Source: Actinomycetes bacterium (GTDB lineage: Bacteria > Actinomycetota > Acidimicrobiia > Acidimicrobiales > Ilumatobacteraceae). Taken from it: a stretch of 36,676 bases of DNA. Shown in pieces: positions 1 to 7,862 of the stretch (position 1 is its first letter; each line of letters starts with the position of its first letter). A program made the translations under genes and the position numbers. The DNA lies in NCBI GenBank assembly GCA_027491335.1, contig JAIXWJ010000022.1, positions 1 to 36,676 of the forward strand, given 5' to 3'. The notes beneath the pieces are model-generated. The model saw nothing but the letters and a program-made list of their open reading frames with translations, was not told the origin of the DNA and ran no database searches.

Positions 1-441
1 CACGCGATACTCCGTCCGCAACGCCGCACCAGAGGTGCCCGCCCCGGTGATCACGAACATCTGGGGTTCGCTGTCGGGCAGTTCGGCCAACACGTCGTCC
101 AACACGCGATCGACATCGAGGTCGATCACCCCGCGCACGAAGGTGACCCCCTCGGCCGTCACGGGAGCCGTCGGACCGTTGAGACCCTCTCCGTCGTAGA
201 TGTATTGAACGACCGAGGTTCCCTCCACCGCGACGAACACGTTCACCACCAACGAGGTGGCGTTGACCTCGAAGTAGGTGGTGTTCTCGTCCGTCTCGTT
301 CTCCACGGCGTCGAGGGCCGCATCGATCAGGTCCACCCGCAACGCTGGCACTTCACCAACATCGGCCTCTCCCCCGCAAGCCGACGCCGACCAGAACAAT
401 CCACCGGCCAGCAACGCCAGCAGCACTCTCGCGCGTCGCAC
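1..441 (-). CDS. putative lipoprotein, 3' end beyond window
   Basis: The reading frame starts at GTG 441 and runs off the window edge after 147 codons. A GGAGG lies about 9 nt upstream, inside the end of rnj, and the start is only 4 bp after the rnj stop, so it probably belongs to the same operon. The N-terminus has basic residues, then a hydrophobic stretch and a lipobox S-A-S-A-C with Cys22, so a secreted, lipid-anchored protein is expected. The visible mature part is acidic and includes runs such as VDLIDAALDAVENETDENTT. I do not recognise the family, and no function is assigned. The visible part resembles a small extracytoplasmic alpha/beta domain only in a general way. Confidence 0.72.
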   Translation of the reverse strand, partial: MRRARVLLALLAGGLFWSASACGGEADVGEVPALRVDLIDAALDAVENETDENTTYFEVNATSLVVNVFVAVEGTSVVQYIYDGEGLNGPTAPVTAEGVTFVRGVIDLDVDRVLDDVLAELPDSEPQMFVITGAGTSGAALRTEYRV

Positions 442-445
442 GGGA

Positions 446-2107
446 TCACACCTCCATGACGACGGGGACGATCATCGGACGGCGCTTGGTGCGTTCCGAC
501 ACGAACTTTCCCGCCGCGCGGCGCACGTCCTTCTCCAAACCCTCGGGATCACGAACCCCTTCGGCCAAGGCCTTCTCGACGGCCGCGGCCACCGCGTCGC
601 ACGCCTCGTCCAGCAGGTCCTCGGCTTCGGGCGCGTACACCCAACCGCGCGTGATGATCTCGGGACCCGTGAGCACCTTGCCCGTCGACGTGTCGACGGT
701 GACGATGACCACCACCACGCCCTCTTCGGCCAGCACGCGTCGATCGCGCAGAACACCTTGCCCCACGTCGCCCACGATGCCGTCGACGTACAACATGCCG
801 GCCGGAACACGACCGGAGGCGACCAATCCGTCGTCGGACAACTCGAGCACGTCTCCGTCCTCGCACAACAGGATGTGATCGCGACGCACACCCATCAACT
901 CGCCGAGCTTGGCGTGCGCCACGAGATGGCGGTACTCGCCGTGCACCGGAACGAACCACTCGGGCTTCACGATGGACAGATACGTCTTCAATTCGTCGGC
1001 TTGGGCGTGTCCGGTGGCGTGCACGTCGGCGATTCCCGAGTGCACCACCTCGGCGCCAGCGCGTAACAAACCATCGATCACGCGAGTCACGTTGAACTCG
1101 TTGCCCGGAATGGCGTGACTGGACAGGATGACCGTGTCGTGCTCGCCCACCTTCAGCAACTTGCTGTCTCCGCGCGCCATCAACGACAACGCCGACATGG
1201 GTTCGCCCTGACTACCGGTGGAAATGACGCACACCTTGTGGGGCGGATAGTCCGCCGCTTGCTCGATGTCGATGAGCGTGTCGTCGGGAACCTTCAGCAC
1301 CCCGAGGTCGCGGGCCATACGCACGTTCTTCTGCATGGAACGTCCGACCGTGGCCACCTTGCGACCGGTGCCGACGGCGGCGTCGATGATCTGCTGCACG
1401 CGATGAATGTGACTCGCGAACGACGCGGTGATGATGCGTCGATCGCGGTGCTCATGGAACAACGCCCGCAGGACCGCACCGATGCTGGTTTCGCTCGGGG
1501 CGTGACCGTGTTCCTCGGCGTTGGTCGAGTCGCAGAGCAACAAGCGCACGCCCTCGTTGGTGGCAATGGCGCCGATGCGCGCCAGGTCGGTGCGACGTCC
1601 GTCCACGGGCGTGAGATCCAGCTTGAAGTCGCCCGAGTGCAAGATGACTCCCTGCGGCGTGTGCACGGCCACGGCGAAGGCGTGCGGAACCGAGTGCGTC
1701 ACGGGGATGAACTCCACGTCGAATGGCCCGATCATTCGACGCTCGCCGTCGCGCACCACCACCAGATCGGTTCGACCGAGAAGACCGGCTTCCTCGATGC
1801 GACTGCGCGCCAGACCCAACGTGACGGCGGAGCCGAACACGGGGAACGACAACTCGCGCAACAGGAACTGCAACGCACCGACGTGATCCTCGTGGCCGTG
1901 CGTGGCCACGCAACCCACCACGCGGTCGGCGTTCTCGCGCAACCAGGTGAAGTCCGGCAACACCAGATCGATGCCGTGCATGTCGACGTCGGGGAACATC
2001 AAGCCACAGTCGATGAGGAGCAGCTTGTCGTCCTGCTCGATCACCATGCAGTTGCGACCGATCTCGCCCAGTCCCCCGAGGAAGACCACCCGCACCGGAT
2101 TCGGCAT
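446..2107 (-). CDS. rnj: ribonuclease J (metallo-beta-lactamase/beta-CASP RNase)
   Basis: The product is 553 residues, the usual RNase J length. It starts with a beta-lactamase strand (VRVVFLGGLGEIGRN) and carries the zinc motif T-H-G-H-E-D-H at residues 69-75. Further metal-site signatures follow (VTHSVPHA, HSGDFKLD). Then come the beta-CASP insert and the C-terminal HATGHA and PVHGEYRH motifs. RNase J processes and degrades RNA with endo- and 5'-3' exonuclease activity in the cytoplasm. The frame is open up to 2203, but the start at ATG 2107 is preferred: it overlaps the dapA stop as TGATG and matches the family N-terminus. The dapA-rnj pairing is also seen in mycobacteria. Confidence 0.95.
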   Translation of the reverse strand: MPNPVRVVFLGGLGEIGRNCMVIEQDDKLLLIDCGLMFPDVDMHGIDLVLPDFTWLRENADRVVGCVATHGHEDHVGALQFLLRELSFPVFGSAVTLGLARSRIEEAGLLGRTDLVVVRDGERRMIGPFDVEFIPVTHSVPHAFAVAVHTPQGVILHSGDFKLDLTPVDGRRTDLARIGAIATNEGVRLLLCDSTNAEEHGHAPSETSIGAVLRALFHEHRDRRIITASFASHIHRVQQIIDAAVGTGRKVATVGRSMQKNVRMARDLGVLKVPDDTLIDIEQAADYPPHKVCVISTGSQGEPMSALSLMARGDSKLLKVGEHDTVILSSHAIPGNEFNVTRVIDGLLRAGAEVVHSGIADVHATGHAQADELKTYLSIVKPEWFVPVHGEYRHLVAHAKLGELMGVRRDHILLCEDGDVLELSDDGLVASGRVPAGMLYVDGIVGDVGQGVLRDRRVLAEEGVVVVIVTVDTSTGKVLTGPEIITRGWVYAPEAEDLLDEACDAVAAAVEKALAEGVRDPEGLEKDVRRAAGKFVSERTKRRPMIVPVVMEV

Positions 2108-3006
2108 CAGTTGCCCTTCGATCGTGCCGCCTGGAGATTCGCCCACACCTTCTTGGCGCGTTCGGCCACGAAATCGGCCGGCGGCCCCATGGGCAAGCGA
2201 CACTGGCCCACCGGCACCCCGAGCATGTTCATCATCACCTTGCTCGGGATGGGGTTCGGGGAATCGTCTCCGGTCTCGTACGAGAAACTCTCGAGCAGTC
2301 GCGCGTTCACCTCGCGAGCGCCCTTCGCGTCACCGGCGTTCCACTTGGCGAACATCTCCTGATGGTCGCTGGCCGACCAGTGCGTCGCCACTCCGATGAC
2401 GCCCACCGCTCCGACCGCCAGCAACGGCAACGTGAGCCCATCGTCGCCGCTGTACACCTCGAATCCGGCGGGAGCCTGATTGATGACGTTCGCCGTTTCG
2501 GCCGGATTGCCCGCCGCGTCTTTCAGGGCCACCACGTTGGACACTTCGTTGGCCAACTTCAGCAACGTGGCGGTGTTGATCTTGCGACCCGAACGCACCG
2601 GGATGTCGTAGACAACGATCGGCAGTCCGGTGGAGTCCGCCACCGCACGAACGTGCGCCTCGATCCCGGACTGCGGGGGACGGTTGTAATACGGACACAC
2701 CACCAGGATTCCCGCGGCACCGAGCTTGGTGGCCTCTTTGGTCATGTGGATGGAGTGCAGGGTGTCGTTGGTGCCGGTTCCCGCGATCACGGGAATGGAC
2801 ACGCTCTCGATCACCGCGGCGAAGAGGCTCAGCCGCTCGTCGTCGGTGAGCACGGGCGCTTCGCCCGTGGTGCCGGCGATCACCAATCCGTCGTTGCCGT
2901 TGGCTTCGAGCCATTTGGCGAGATTGCGCGCGCCATCCAAATCGAGCGAACCATCGTCCGTGAATGGCGTCACCATCGCGGTGATCACTTGTCCGAAACG
3001 GGCCAT
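2107..3006 (-). CDS. dapA: 4-hydroxy-tetrahydrodipicolinate synthase
   Basis: The 299-residue TIM-barrel protein condenses pyruvate with aspartate semialdehyde, the first committed step of diaminopimelate/lysine synthesis. Visible signatures are G-T-T-G-E (45-49), Y107 in PYYNRPP, catalytic Y133 followed by R138 in YDIPVRSG, and Schiff-base K162 in VALKDAAGN. Its length is typical. The start codon overlaps the stop of the upstream gene (TGATG at 3008-3004) and its own stop overlaps the rnj start in the same way, so the three genes are translationally coupled. Diaminopimelate feeds peptidoglycan, which fits with ddl lying divergently upstream. Confidence 0.96.
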   Translation of the reverse strand: MARFGQVITAMVTPFTDDGSLDLDGARNLAKWLEANGNDGLVIAGTTGEAPVLTDDERLSLFAAVIESVSIPVIAGTGTNDTLHSIHMTKEATKLGAAGILVVCPYYNRPPQSGIEAHVRAVADSTGLPIVVYDIPVRSGRKINTATLLKLANEVSNVVALKDAAGNPAETANVINQAPAGFEVYSGDDGLTLPLLAVGAVGVIGVATHWSASDHQEMFAKWNAGDAKGAREVNARLLESFSYETGDDSPNPIPSKVMMNMLGVPVGQCRLPMGPPADFVAERAKKVWANLQAARSKGN

Positions 3007-3635
3007 CAGAAAGATCCTTCCTTTGCGCGATCGATGCCTTGCGACAGGATCAGGTCTTCATGCAGTTCCATCCACACGTCGTGGAACGACCCGCACATCA
3101 CTCCGGTGAACATGTTCGTCTGTCCCGCCACGACGGCCGCGCACGTCGACGACAATCGCGGGACGTACGGGGCGAGTCGACCCAGGATGCCACTCATCGA
3201 CGTGACGATGGGCGCCGTGTCACCATGAAGGTCGACGAGTCGGGCGACGACTTTCGCGTCGTATGCCGCGTCGGAGTGATCATTCGGGGCACCGTCGCGC
3301 AACTGCCAATCGCCGCACAAGTCCTTGAAAGCGGTGTTCAACTCGAGAAAGCCGTGATAGTGGACGCGCAACGCGTCGAGATCCACCGACGCGATGTCGG
3401 ATGCCAACACCTTGGGGTGTTCGGCCTTGCCCGCCGGGGTCAACTGCCACAGCGAGCGAGCCTCGCGGTACATGGCCCACTCGGCCGCGGCAAGATCGGC
3501 GAGGTGGATTTCGACCTCGGCGTGGTCGAGAGCGGTCATCTCGGCCAAGGTCTCGCTCTTGGCGAAGCCCTTGATACGCAAGGCATGGTGGGTCAAGAAA
3601 CGGGCATCGTGGGTCACGTTGCGGGCGGAGGACAT
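3006..3635 (-). CDS. uncharacterised winged-helix-like protein
   Basis: This 209-residue protein is the first gene of the coupled run leading into dapA. About residues 20-70 (AKSETLAEMTALDHAEVEIHLADL, then REARSLWQLTPAGKAEH) read like a helix-turn-helix followed by a wing, as in MarR-type proteins. The rest is a helical domain with several His, Cys and Trp residues (for example HYHGF, MFTGVMCGSFHDVWMELHEDL) and no motif I can name. ATG 3635 is chosen as start; a GTG at 3665 is in frame but would crowd the divergent ddl promoter. A possible -10, TACGCT, lies at 3650-3645, 9 nt before the ATG. In mycobacteria thyX holds this position, but this protein does not look like ThyX. A regulatory role is only inferred. 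Confidence 0.7.
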   Translation of the reverse strand: MSSARNVTHDARFLTHHALRIKGFAKSETLAEMTALDHAEVEIHLADLAAAEWAMYREARSLWQLTPAGKAEHPKVLASDIASVDLDALRVHYHGFLELNTAFKDLCGDWQLRDGAPNDHSDAAYDAKVVARLVDLHGDTAPIVTSMSGILGRLAPYVPRLSSTCAAVVAGQTNMFTGVMCGSFHDVWMELHEDLILSQGIDRAKEGSF

Positions 3636-3679
3636 ACGACGTCGAGCGTAGTGCTCACGCCCCACCCCCGACCGACCTG

Positions 3680-3685
3680 TATCTT
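3680..3685 (+). promoter_or_regulatory. -10 box of ddl, leaderless start
   Basis: TATCTT is preceded by TG (an extended -10) and ends 6 nt before the GTG of ddl. No Shine-Dalgarno sequence is visible, so transcription probably begins at or next to the start codon. No convincing -35 box was seen. Confidence 0.5.
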
Positions 3686-3691
3686 CGGGAC

Positions 3692-4780
3692 GTGGACGAT
3701 TCGTCAGCCGAGACCGCGCGCACGACGTTGGTCGTCGTCTTCGGCGGACAGTCCGCAGAGCACGACGTCAGTTGCGTCACGGCCGCCCACGTTCTGCGGG
3801 CCGTCGATCGACGGAAGTACTCGATCGTCGCCATCGGCATCGATCGTGACGGCCAATGGCACCTCGCCGAGGGAGCCATGGCCGCCCTCGACCGCGGACC
3901 GAACGAACTTCCGACGCGACTCGAAGCCGCCGGTCGCGAAGTGTCGTCCGCTCCGGTGCTCAGCGCCGCGGCATCGGCCGGACCGGTCGTCGTGATGCCC
4001 TTGCTCCACGGCCCCTTGGGCGAGGACGGAACGATCCAAGGGTTACTCGAATTGATGGGCCTCCCTTACGTCGGAACCGGGGTCCTCGGTTCGGCGTTGG
4101 GTATGGACAAAGGCATGGCCAAGAACGCTCTCGCGGCGTTCGGAATACCGCAACCGAACTTCGTGGCGCTGCGCGAGCACGAGGTGACGGTGTCGCGACT
4201 CGATGAAGTCGTCGATGCACTCGGACTGCCCATGTTCGTGAAGCCCGCCAACATGGGTTCGTCCGTCGGCGTGGCCAAAGTGTCCACTCGCGACGAGTTG
4301 ATGCCCGCCGTTCGAGCGGCGCTCGCCTACGACGAATGGATCGTGTGCGAAGAGGCCATCGTCGGTCGCGAGATCGAGGTGGCGGTGCTCGGAAACATCG
4401 AAACGGTGGCCAGCGTGGCCGGCGAGATCGTGCCCGGCAACGACTTCTACGACTACGAGGACAAGTACGTCACCGACGGTGCGAGCCTCATCATTCCGGC
4501 CGATTTGACCACCGAACAGAGCGACGAGGTGCGACGCCTCGCGTTGCGGGTGTTCGCCGCCCTGAGATGCGAGGGCTTGGCTCGTGTCGACTTCTTCTTC
4601 GAACCCGAGGGTCGTGGCTTTCTATGCAACGAGGTGAACACCATGCCCGGATTCACGCCCATCTCCATGTATCCGAAGTTGTGGCAGGCATCGGGCGTGT
4701 CGTACCCCGAACTGATCGACCGACTGGTCGACCTCGCCATCGAACGTCACACCCGTCGGCGACGCAACACCGTTCGCTGA
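3692..4780 (+). CDS. ddl: D-alanine--D-alanine ligase
   Basis: The 362-residue ATP-grasp enzyme joins two D-alanines for the peptidoglycan pentapeptide. Visible signatures are F-G-G-Q-S-A-E-H-D-V-S near the N-terminus (17-27), HGPLGEDGTIQG, GMDK, the ATP-grasp KPANMGSSVGV, the omega-loop YDYEDKY, and the C-terminal NEVNTMPGFTPISMYP metal/ATP site. The YDYEDKY loop is that of D-Ala-D-Ala enzymes; I see no VanA-type loop, so vancomycin-resistance-type D-Ala-D-Lac activity is not suggested. Translation starts at GTG 3692, apparently leaderless. It is divergent from the dapA operon (57 bp between starts) and convergent with the TetR gene. Confidence 0.95.
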   Translation: MDDSSAETARTTLVVVFGGQSAEHDVSCVTAAHVLRAVDRRKYSIVAIGIDRDGQWHLAEGAMAALDRGPNELPTRLEAAGREVSSAPVLSAAASAGPVVVMPLLHGPLGEDGTIQGLLELMGLPYVGTGVLGSALGMDKGMAKNALAAFGIPQPNFVALREHEVTVSRLDEVVDALGLPMFVKPANMGSSVGVAKVSTRDELMPAVRAALAYDEWIVCEEAIVGREIEVAVLGNIETVASVAGEIVPGNDFYDYEDKYVTDGASLIIPADLTTEQSDEVRRLALRVFAALRCEGLARVDFFFEPEGRGFLCNEVNTMPGFTPISMYPKLWQASGVSYPELIDRLVDLAIERHTRRRRNTVR

Positions 4781-4785
4781 TCCAC

Positions 4786-4815
4786 GAGAAATCGATCGAC
4801 GAGAGATCGATCAAC
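4786..4815. repeat. two imperfect 15-bp tandem repeats
   Basis: GAGAAATCGATCGAC and GAGAGATCGATCAAC are adjacent, followed by a degenerate third start (GAGGATCGAGAG). They sit between the convergent ddl and TetR genes and run into the last codons of the TetR gene. No terminator-like hairpin with a T run was seen here. Confidence 0.55.
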
Positions 4816-5404
4816 GAGGATCGAGAGCGGCGCGCAGGAAGCTCACCAGTTCGTCGCGCAAGCGCCGAAGCCCACCGATGTCGGCCGACCACCCCACCAC
4901 GCGCAACGCCTCGGGCTCGGTGGCGATGCCGGTGACGGTGGCGTAGGCAAGGGCCACGACCAGTCCCGGATCGGCGCGACGCAGCCGACCCGCGTCCATC
5001 TCGTCGCTCATCCAACGCATCGCTCGTTCGGCGAGGGGACGAAGAGTGTCGGTCAATTGCTCCGAGGACTCCGACGGGAGTCGACTGATCTCGCGCACCA
5101 AGCCCAACAACGAGGGTCGACGGACCGCGGGACGGAACACCGCCTTGATGACCGCCTCCATGCGATCGAGTGGGTCGTCGGGCGCCGAGCGAATGGCCGC
5201 TTCGACCACCAGAGTCAGCTCGATGGCGGTCTCCGACAGCACCTCGTGCACCAGCTCGTCCTTCGACGAGAACCAATAGAGGACGGTCTGCTTGGCCACC
5301 CCAACCTCGGCCGCGATGTGGTCCAGGCTGACCGCGTCGAATCCGCGGTGTCCGAACATGTTCCCGGCCACATCCAGGATGTTTTGGCGGGTCTGACGAG
5401 CCAT
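4811..5404 (-). CDS. TetR/AcrR-family transcriptional repressor
   Basis: The 197-residue protein has the typical TetR N-terminus: an opening helix (RQNILDVAGNMFGHRGFDAVSLDHIAAEVGV) and then the recognition helix AKQTVLYWFSSKDELV, about residues 5-52. The rest is an all-helical ligand-binding and dimerisation domain with no recognisable ligand signature. It is divergent from the lipid-type operon starting at 5475. The 70-bp gap holds a perfect 20-bp palindrome, so it very likely represses that operon and itself. The ligand may be an acyl-CoA or a related lipid, by analogy with other TetR proteins beside acyl-CoA genes; that is inference. Confidence 0.92.
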   Translation of the reverse strand: MARQTRQNILDVAGNMFGHRGFDAVSLDHIAAEVGVAKQTVLYWFSSKDELVHEVLSETAIELTLVVEAAIRSAPDDPLDRMEAVIKAVFRPAVRRPSLLGLVREISRLPSESSEQLTDTLRPLAERAMRWMSDEMDAGRLRRADPGLVVALAYATVTGIATEPEALRVVGWSADIGGLRRLRDELVSFLRAALDPR

Positions 5405-5434
5405 GGAGCACTTGCTATCACAGTTCTTCGGGTT

Positions 5435-5454
5435 TCTCTACCAATTGGTAGAGA
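5435..5454. promoter_or_regulatory. 20-bp palindromic operator, probable TetR site
   Basis: TCTCTACCAATTGGTAGAGA is a perfect inverted repeat with no spacer. It lies between the TetR start (5404) and the operon start (5475). Its size and symmetry suit a TetR dimer or pair of dimers. It ends 20 nt before the operon start codon, so binding would block RNA polymerase. A TACAAA box at 5462-5467 could be the -10. Confidence 0.75.
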
Positions 5455-5474
5455 GGTGTGCTACAAATGGCTCC

Positions 5475-7862
5475 GTGATCTCCGAACGTCTTGCCGGACG
5501 GCGCATCGCCGTCACCGGGGCCACCGGCTTCGTCGGTACCGCTCTGGTCGAGCGACTGTTGCGTTCCGTCCCCGATTGCACGGTGGTGTTGCTGGTTCGC
5601 AACGGCCGTCGCACGTCGGCCGTCGATCGAGTGCGCAAGGAGATCCTGAAGAACAACGCCTTCGATCGTTTGCGCGCCGAACTCGGAGCCGACTTCGACG
5701 CCACGATGGCACGACGTCTGTCGGTGGTGGCCGGCGACGTCGGCACCGATGGACTCGGATTGAACGACGCGGATCGAACCACGTTCGCCACGTGCGATGT
5801 CATCATCCACTCGGCCGCGAGCGTCTCGTTCGATTCGCCTCTCGACAGTGCCGTCGAGGTGAACCTGCTCGGCCCGACCCGCATCGCGAATCTGCTGAAC
5901 GACCACGGACCGCGTGACGACGGAACGTTCCCCCATCTGGTGGCGGTCAGCACGTGTTACGTGGCCGGCAACCGTCGCGGTACGGCTCCCGAAGAACTGG
6001 TGAGTGACGGCCCCTTCGACATCGGCCTGAACTGGCGAACCGAGGTGGCCGCGGCACGGCGATTGCGCGGCGACTCCGAAGCGGCCAGTCGTCTCCCCGA
6101 GAATCTCGCGCGCTTCCGATCCGAGGCCCGCTCGGAACTCGGTGCCGCCGGAGCGCCGGCGTTGGCCGAGAAGACCGAGCAGATTCGCGAACGTTGGGTG
6201 AAGGACCGACTGGTCGAGGCCGGTCGCACTCGCGCCGCCAGCGTCGGTTGGCCCGATGCCTACGCGTTCACCAAGGCCCTCGGCGAGCAGGCCCTCACCG
6301 AGTCCAAGGGAGCCGTGCCGGTGAGCATCGTGCGACCCTCGATCATCGAGTCCGCTCTCGCCGAGCCCACGCCGGGCTGGATCCGCGGATTCCGCATGGC
6401 CGAGCCCGTGATCATCTCCTACGCCCGCGGGTTGCTCGACCAGTTCCCGGGCGTCCCCGAGGGCACGGTCGACGTCATCCCCGTCGACATCGTCGTGGCG
6501 GCCATCATCGCCGTGGCGGCGCTCGGACCGTCCGAGGCTCCCGCCATCACGCAGGTCGCTTCCGGATCGACGAATCCGCTGAAATACCGCACGCTCGTCG
6601 ACAACGTTCGCGACTGGTTCACCGAGCATCCCATTTACGACTCCCAGGGTCAGCCGATCGTGGTCCCCGATTGGAAGTTTCCCGGCCGCGGAACCGTCGA
6701 AAAGCAACTCACCCGCGCCAAGACCCTCATCACTCGGGGCGAGAAGGTTCTGCAAGCTCTGCCCTTGCGAGGAACCCAAGCCGAATGGTCGGCGAAGTTG
6801 GAGGATCGTCGTAGCGACGTCGAGCGCGCGCTGGAATACGTCGAGTTGTACGGCCTCTACACCGAGTGCGAAGCCATCTACTCGGTCGACAATCTGCTTT
6901 CCATCAACGATCGCCTCGATGACGAGGATCGTCGGAACTTCTGCGTGGATCCGCGCGTGGTCGATTGGCCCACGTACATCTCCACCATCCACCTGCCCTC
7001 GATCGTGTTGCACAGTCGTGTCAAAACGACACCGGGCAAGACCGTCGTCGATCGCGCCGATCGATTGCGCAAACAGGTGCTCGACCCACGCCGTCACGTG
7101 GCCGCGTTCGACTTGGAGAACACGCTGATCTCCAGCAACGTCGTCGAGAGTTATTCATGGTTGGCCACGCGTCGCCTCAACTCCCCCGAACGACTTCGCT
7201 ACGTGTTGCGCACGCTTCGCGAGGGACCGTCACTGATGTCGATGGATCGCAAGGATCGCTCCGACTTCCTGCGCTACTTCTACCGACGCTACGAGGACGC
7301 TCCGGTCGAGCAGATCGATGCCGACGCCCGCGAGTTGTTGGCCCAACTGATCATGACCAAGAGCTTTCCCGCCGGTCTTCGCCGCGTGCGCGAACACCGC
7401 GCACTCGGACATCGCACCATCCTCATCACCGGGGCCATGAGTTTCGCCGTCGAGGGCCTGCGTCCCCTGTTCGACGAGATCGTCGCCGCCGAGATGACCG
7501 TGCGTCCCGATGGCACCTATTCGGGTGAACTGTCGCGCGTTCCACCGACCGGCGAGACGCGCGCTCAAGTGCTGGCCGATTACTGCGCCGCCGAGGGTCT
7601 GCGCTTGGAGGAATCCATCGCCTACGCGGACTCCAGCAGCGACCTTCCCATGCTCGAGGCCGTCGGCTTCCCGGTGGCGGTCAATCCCGAGACGCGTCTG
7701 GCCGCCATCGCCCGCAAGCGGGGCTGGCTCGTGGAGAACTGGGAGAAGGCCGAGGGAGGACCCCGACCGCTTCTGCCCATCGGACCGCGCGTGTCGGACG
7801 GCGAACAGAAGCGATTCACCACGCGCACCGGACGAATCGGCACGAGGCGGAACGATCGATGA
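5475..7862 (+). CDS. fatty acyl-CoA reductase-like SDR fused to HAD-IB domain
   Basis: The 795-residue protein has two parts. Residues 1-500 are an extended SDR of the male-sterility/acyl-CoA-reductase type: T-G-A-T-G-F-V-G at 14-21 binds NAD(P)H, S-T-C-Y-V is near 159-163, and the catalytic Y263-x3-K267 follows. Residues 540-745 are a HAD-IB (SerB-like) domain. There motif I reads D-L-E-N-T (546-550), so the usual second Asp is Glu548; motif II Thr652 and motif IV D719-S-S-S-D723 are intact. The first half may reduce a fatty acyl-CoA or acyl carrier to aldehyde or alcohol, and the second may act on a phosphate ester. Both substrates are unknown. The GTG at 5475 is chosen because the frame upstream (open to 5403) encodes the operator region. 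The stop overlaps the next start (ATGA). Confidence 0.85.
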   Translation: MISERLAGRRIAVTGATGFVGTALVERLLRSVPDCTVVLLVRNGRRTSAVDRVRKEILKNNAFDRLRAELGADFDATMARRLSVVAGDVGTDGLGLNDADRTTFATCDVIIHSAASVSFDSPLDSAVEVNLLGPTRIANLLNDHGPRDDGTFPHLVAVSTCYVAGNRRGTAPEELVSDGPFDIGLNWRTEVAAARRLRGDSEAASRLPENLARFRSEARSELGAAGAPALAEKTEQIRERWVKDRLVEAGRTRAASVGWPDAYAFTKALGEQALTESKGAVPVSIVRPSIIESALAEPTPGWIRGFRMAEPVIISYARGLLDQFPGVPEGTVDVIPVDIVVAAIIAVAALGPSEAPAITQVASGSTNPLKYRTLVDNVRDWFTEHPIYDSQGQPIVVPDWKFPGRGTVEKQLTRAKTLITRGEKVLQALPLRGTQAEWSAKLEDRRSDVERALEYVELYGLYTECEAIYSVDNLLSINDRLDDEDRRNFCVDPRVVDWPTYISTIHLPSIVLHSRVKTTPGKTVVDRADRLRKQVLDPRRHVAAFDLENTLISSNVVESYSWLATRRLNSPERLRYVLRTLREGPSLMSMDRKDRSDFLRYFYRRYEDAPVEQIDADARELLAQLIMTKSFPAGLRRVREHRALGHRTILITGAMSFAVEGLRPLFDEIVAAEMTVRPDGTYSGELSRVPPTGETRAQVLADYCAAEGLRLEESIAYADSSSDLPMLEAVGFPVAVNPETRLAAIARKRGWLVENWEKAEGGPRPLLPIGPRVSDGEQKRFTTRTGRIGTRRNDR

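Noticed and set aside
1115-2362. A 415-codon plus-strand frame opposite rnj
   Set aside because: It is antisense to the metal-binding region of RNase J and shows no domain.
3692-4780. VanA-type D-Ala-D-Lac ligase
   Set aside because: The omega loop is YDYEDKY as in D-Ala-D-Ala ligases, and no vanH or vanX gene is nearby.
5418-7097. A 559-codon open frame antisense to the SDR-HAD gene
   Set aside because: The sense strand carries clear SDR and HAD motifs; the antisense product shows no recognisable motif.
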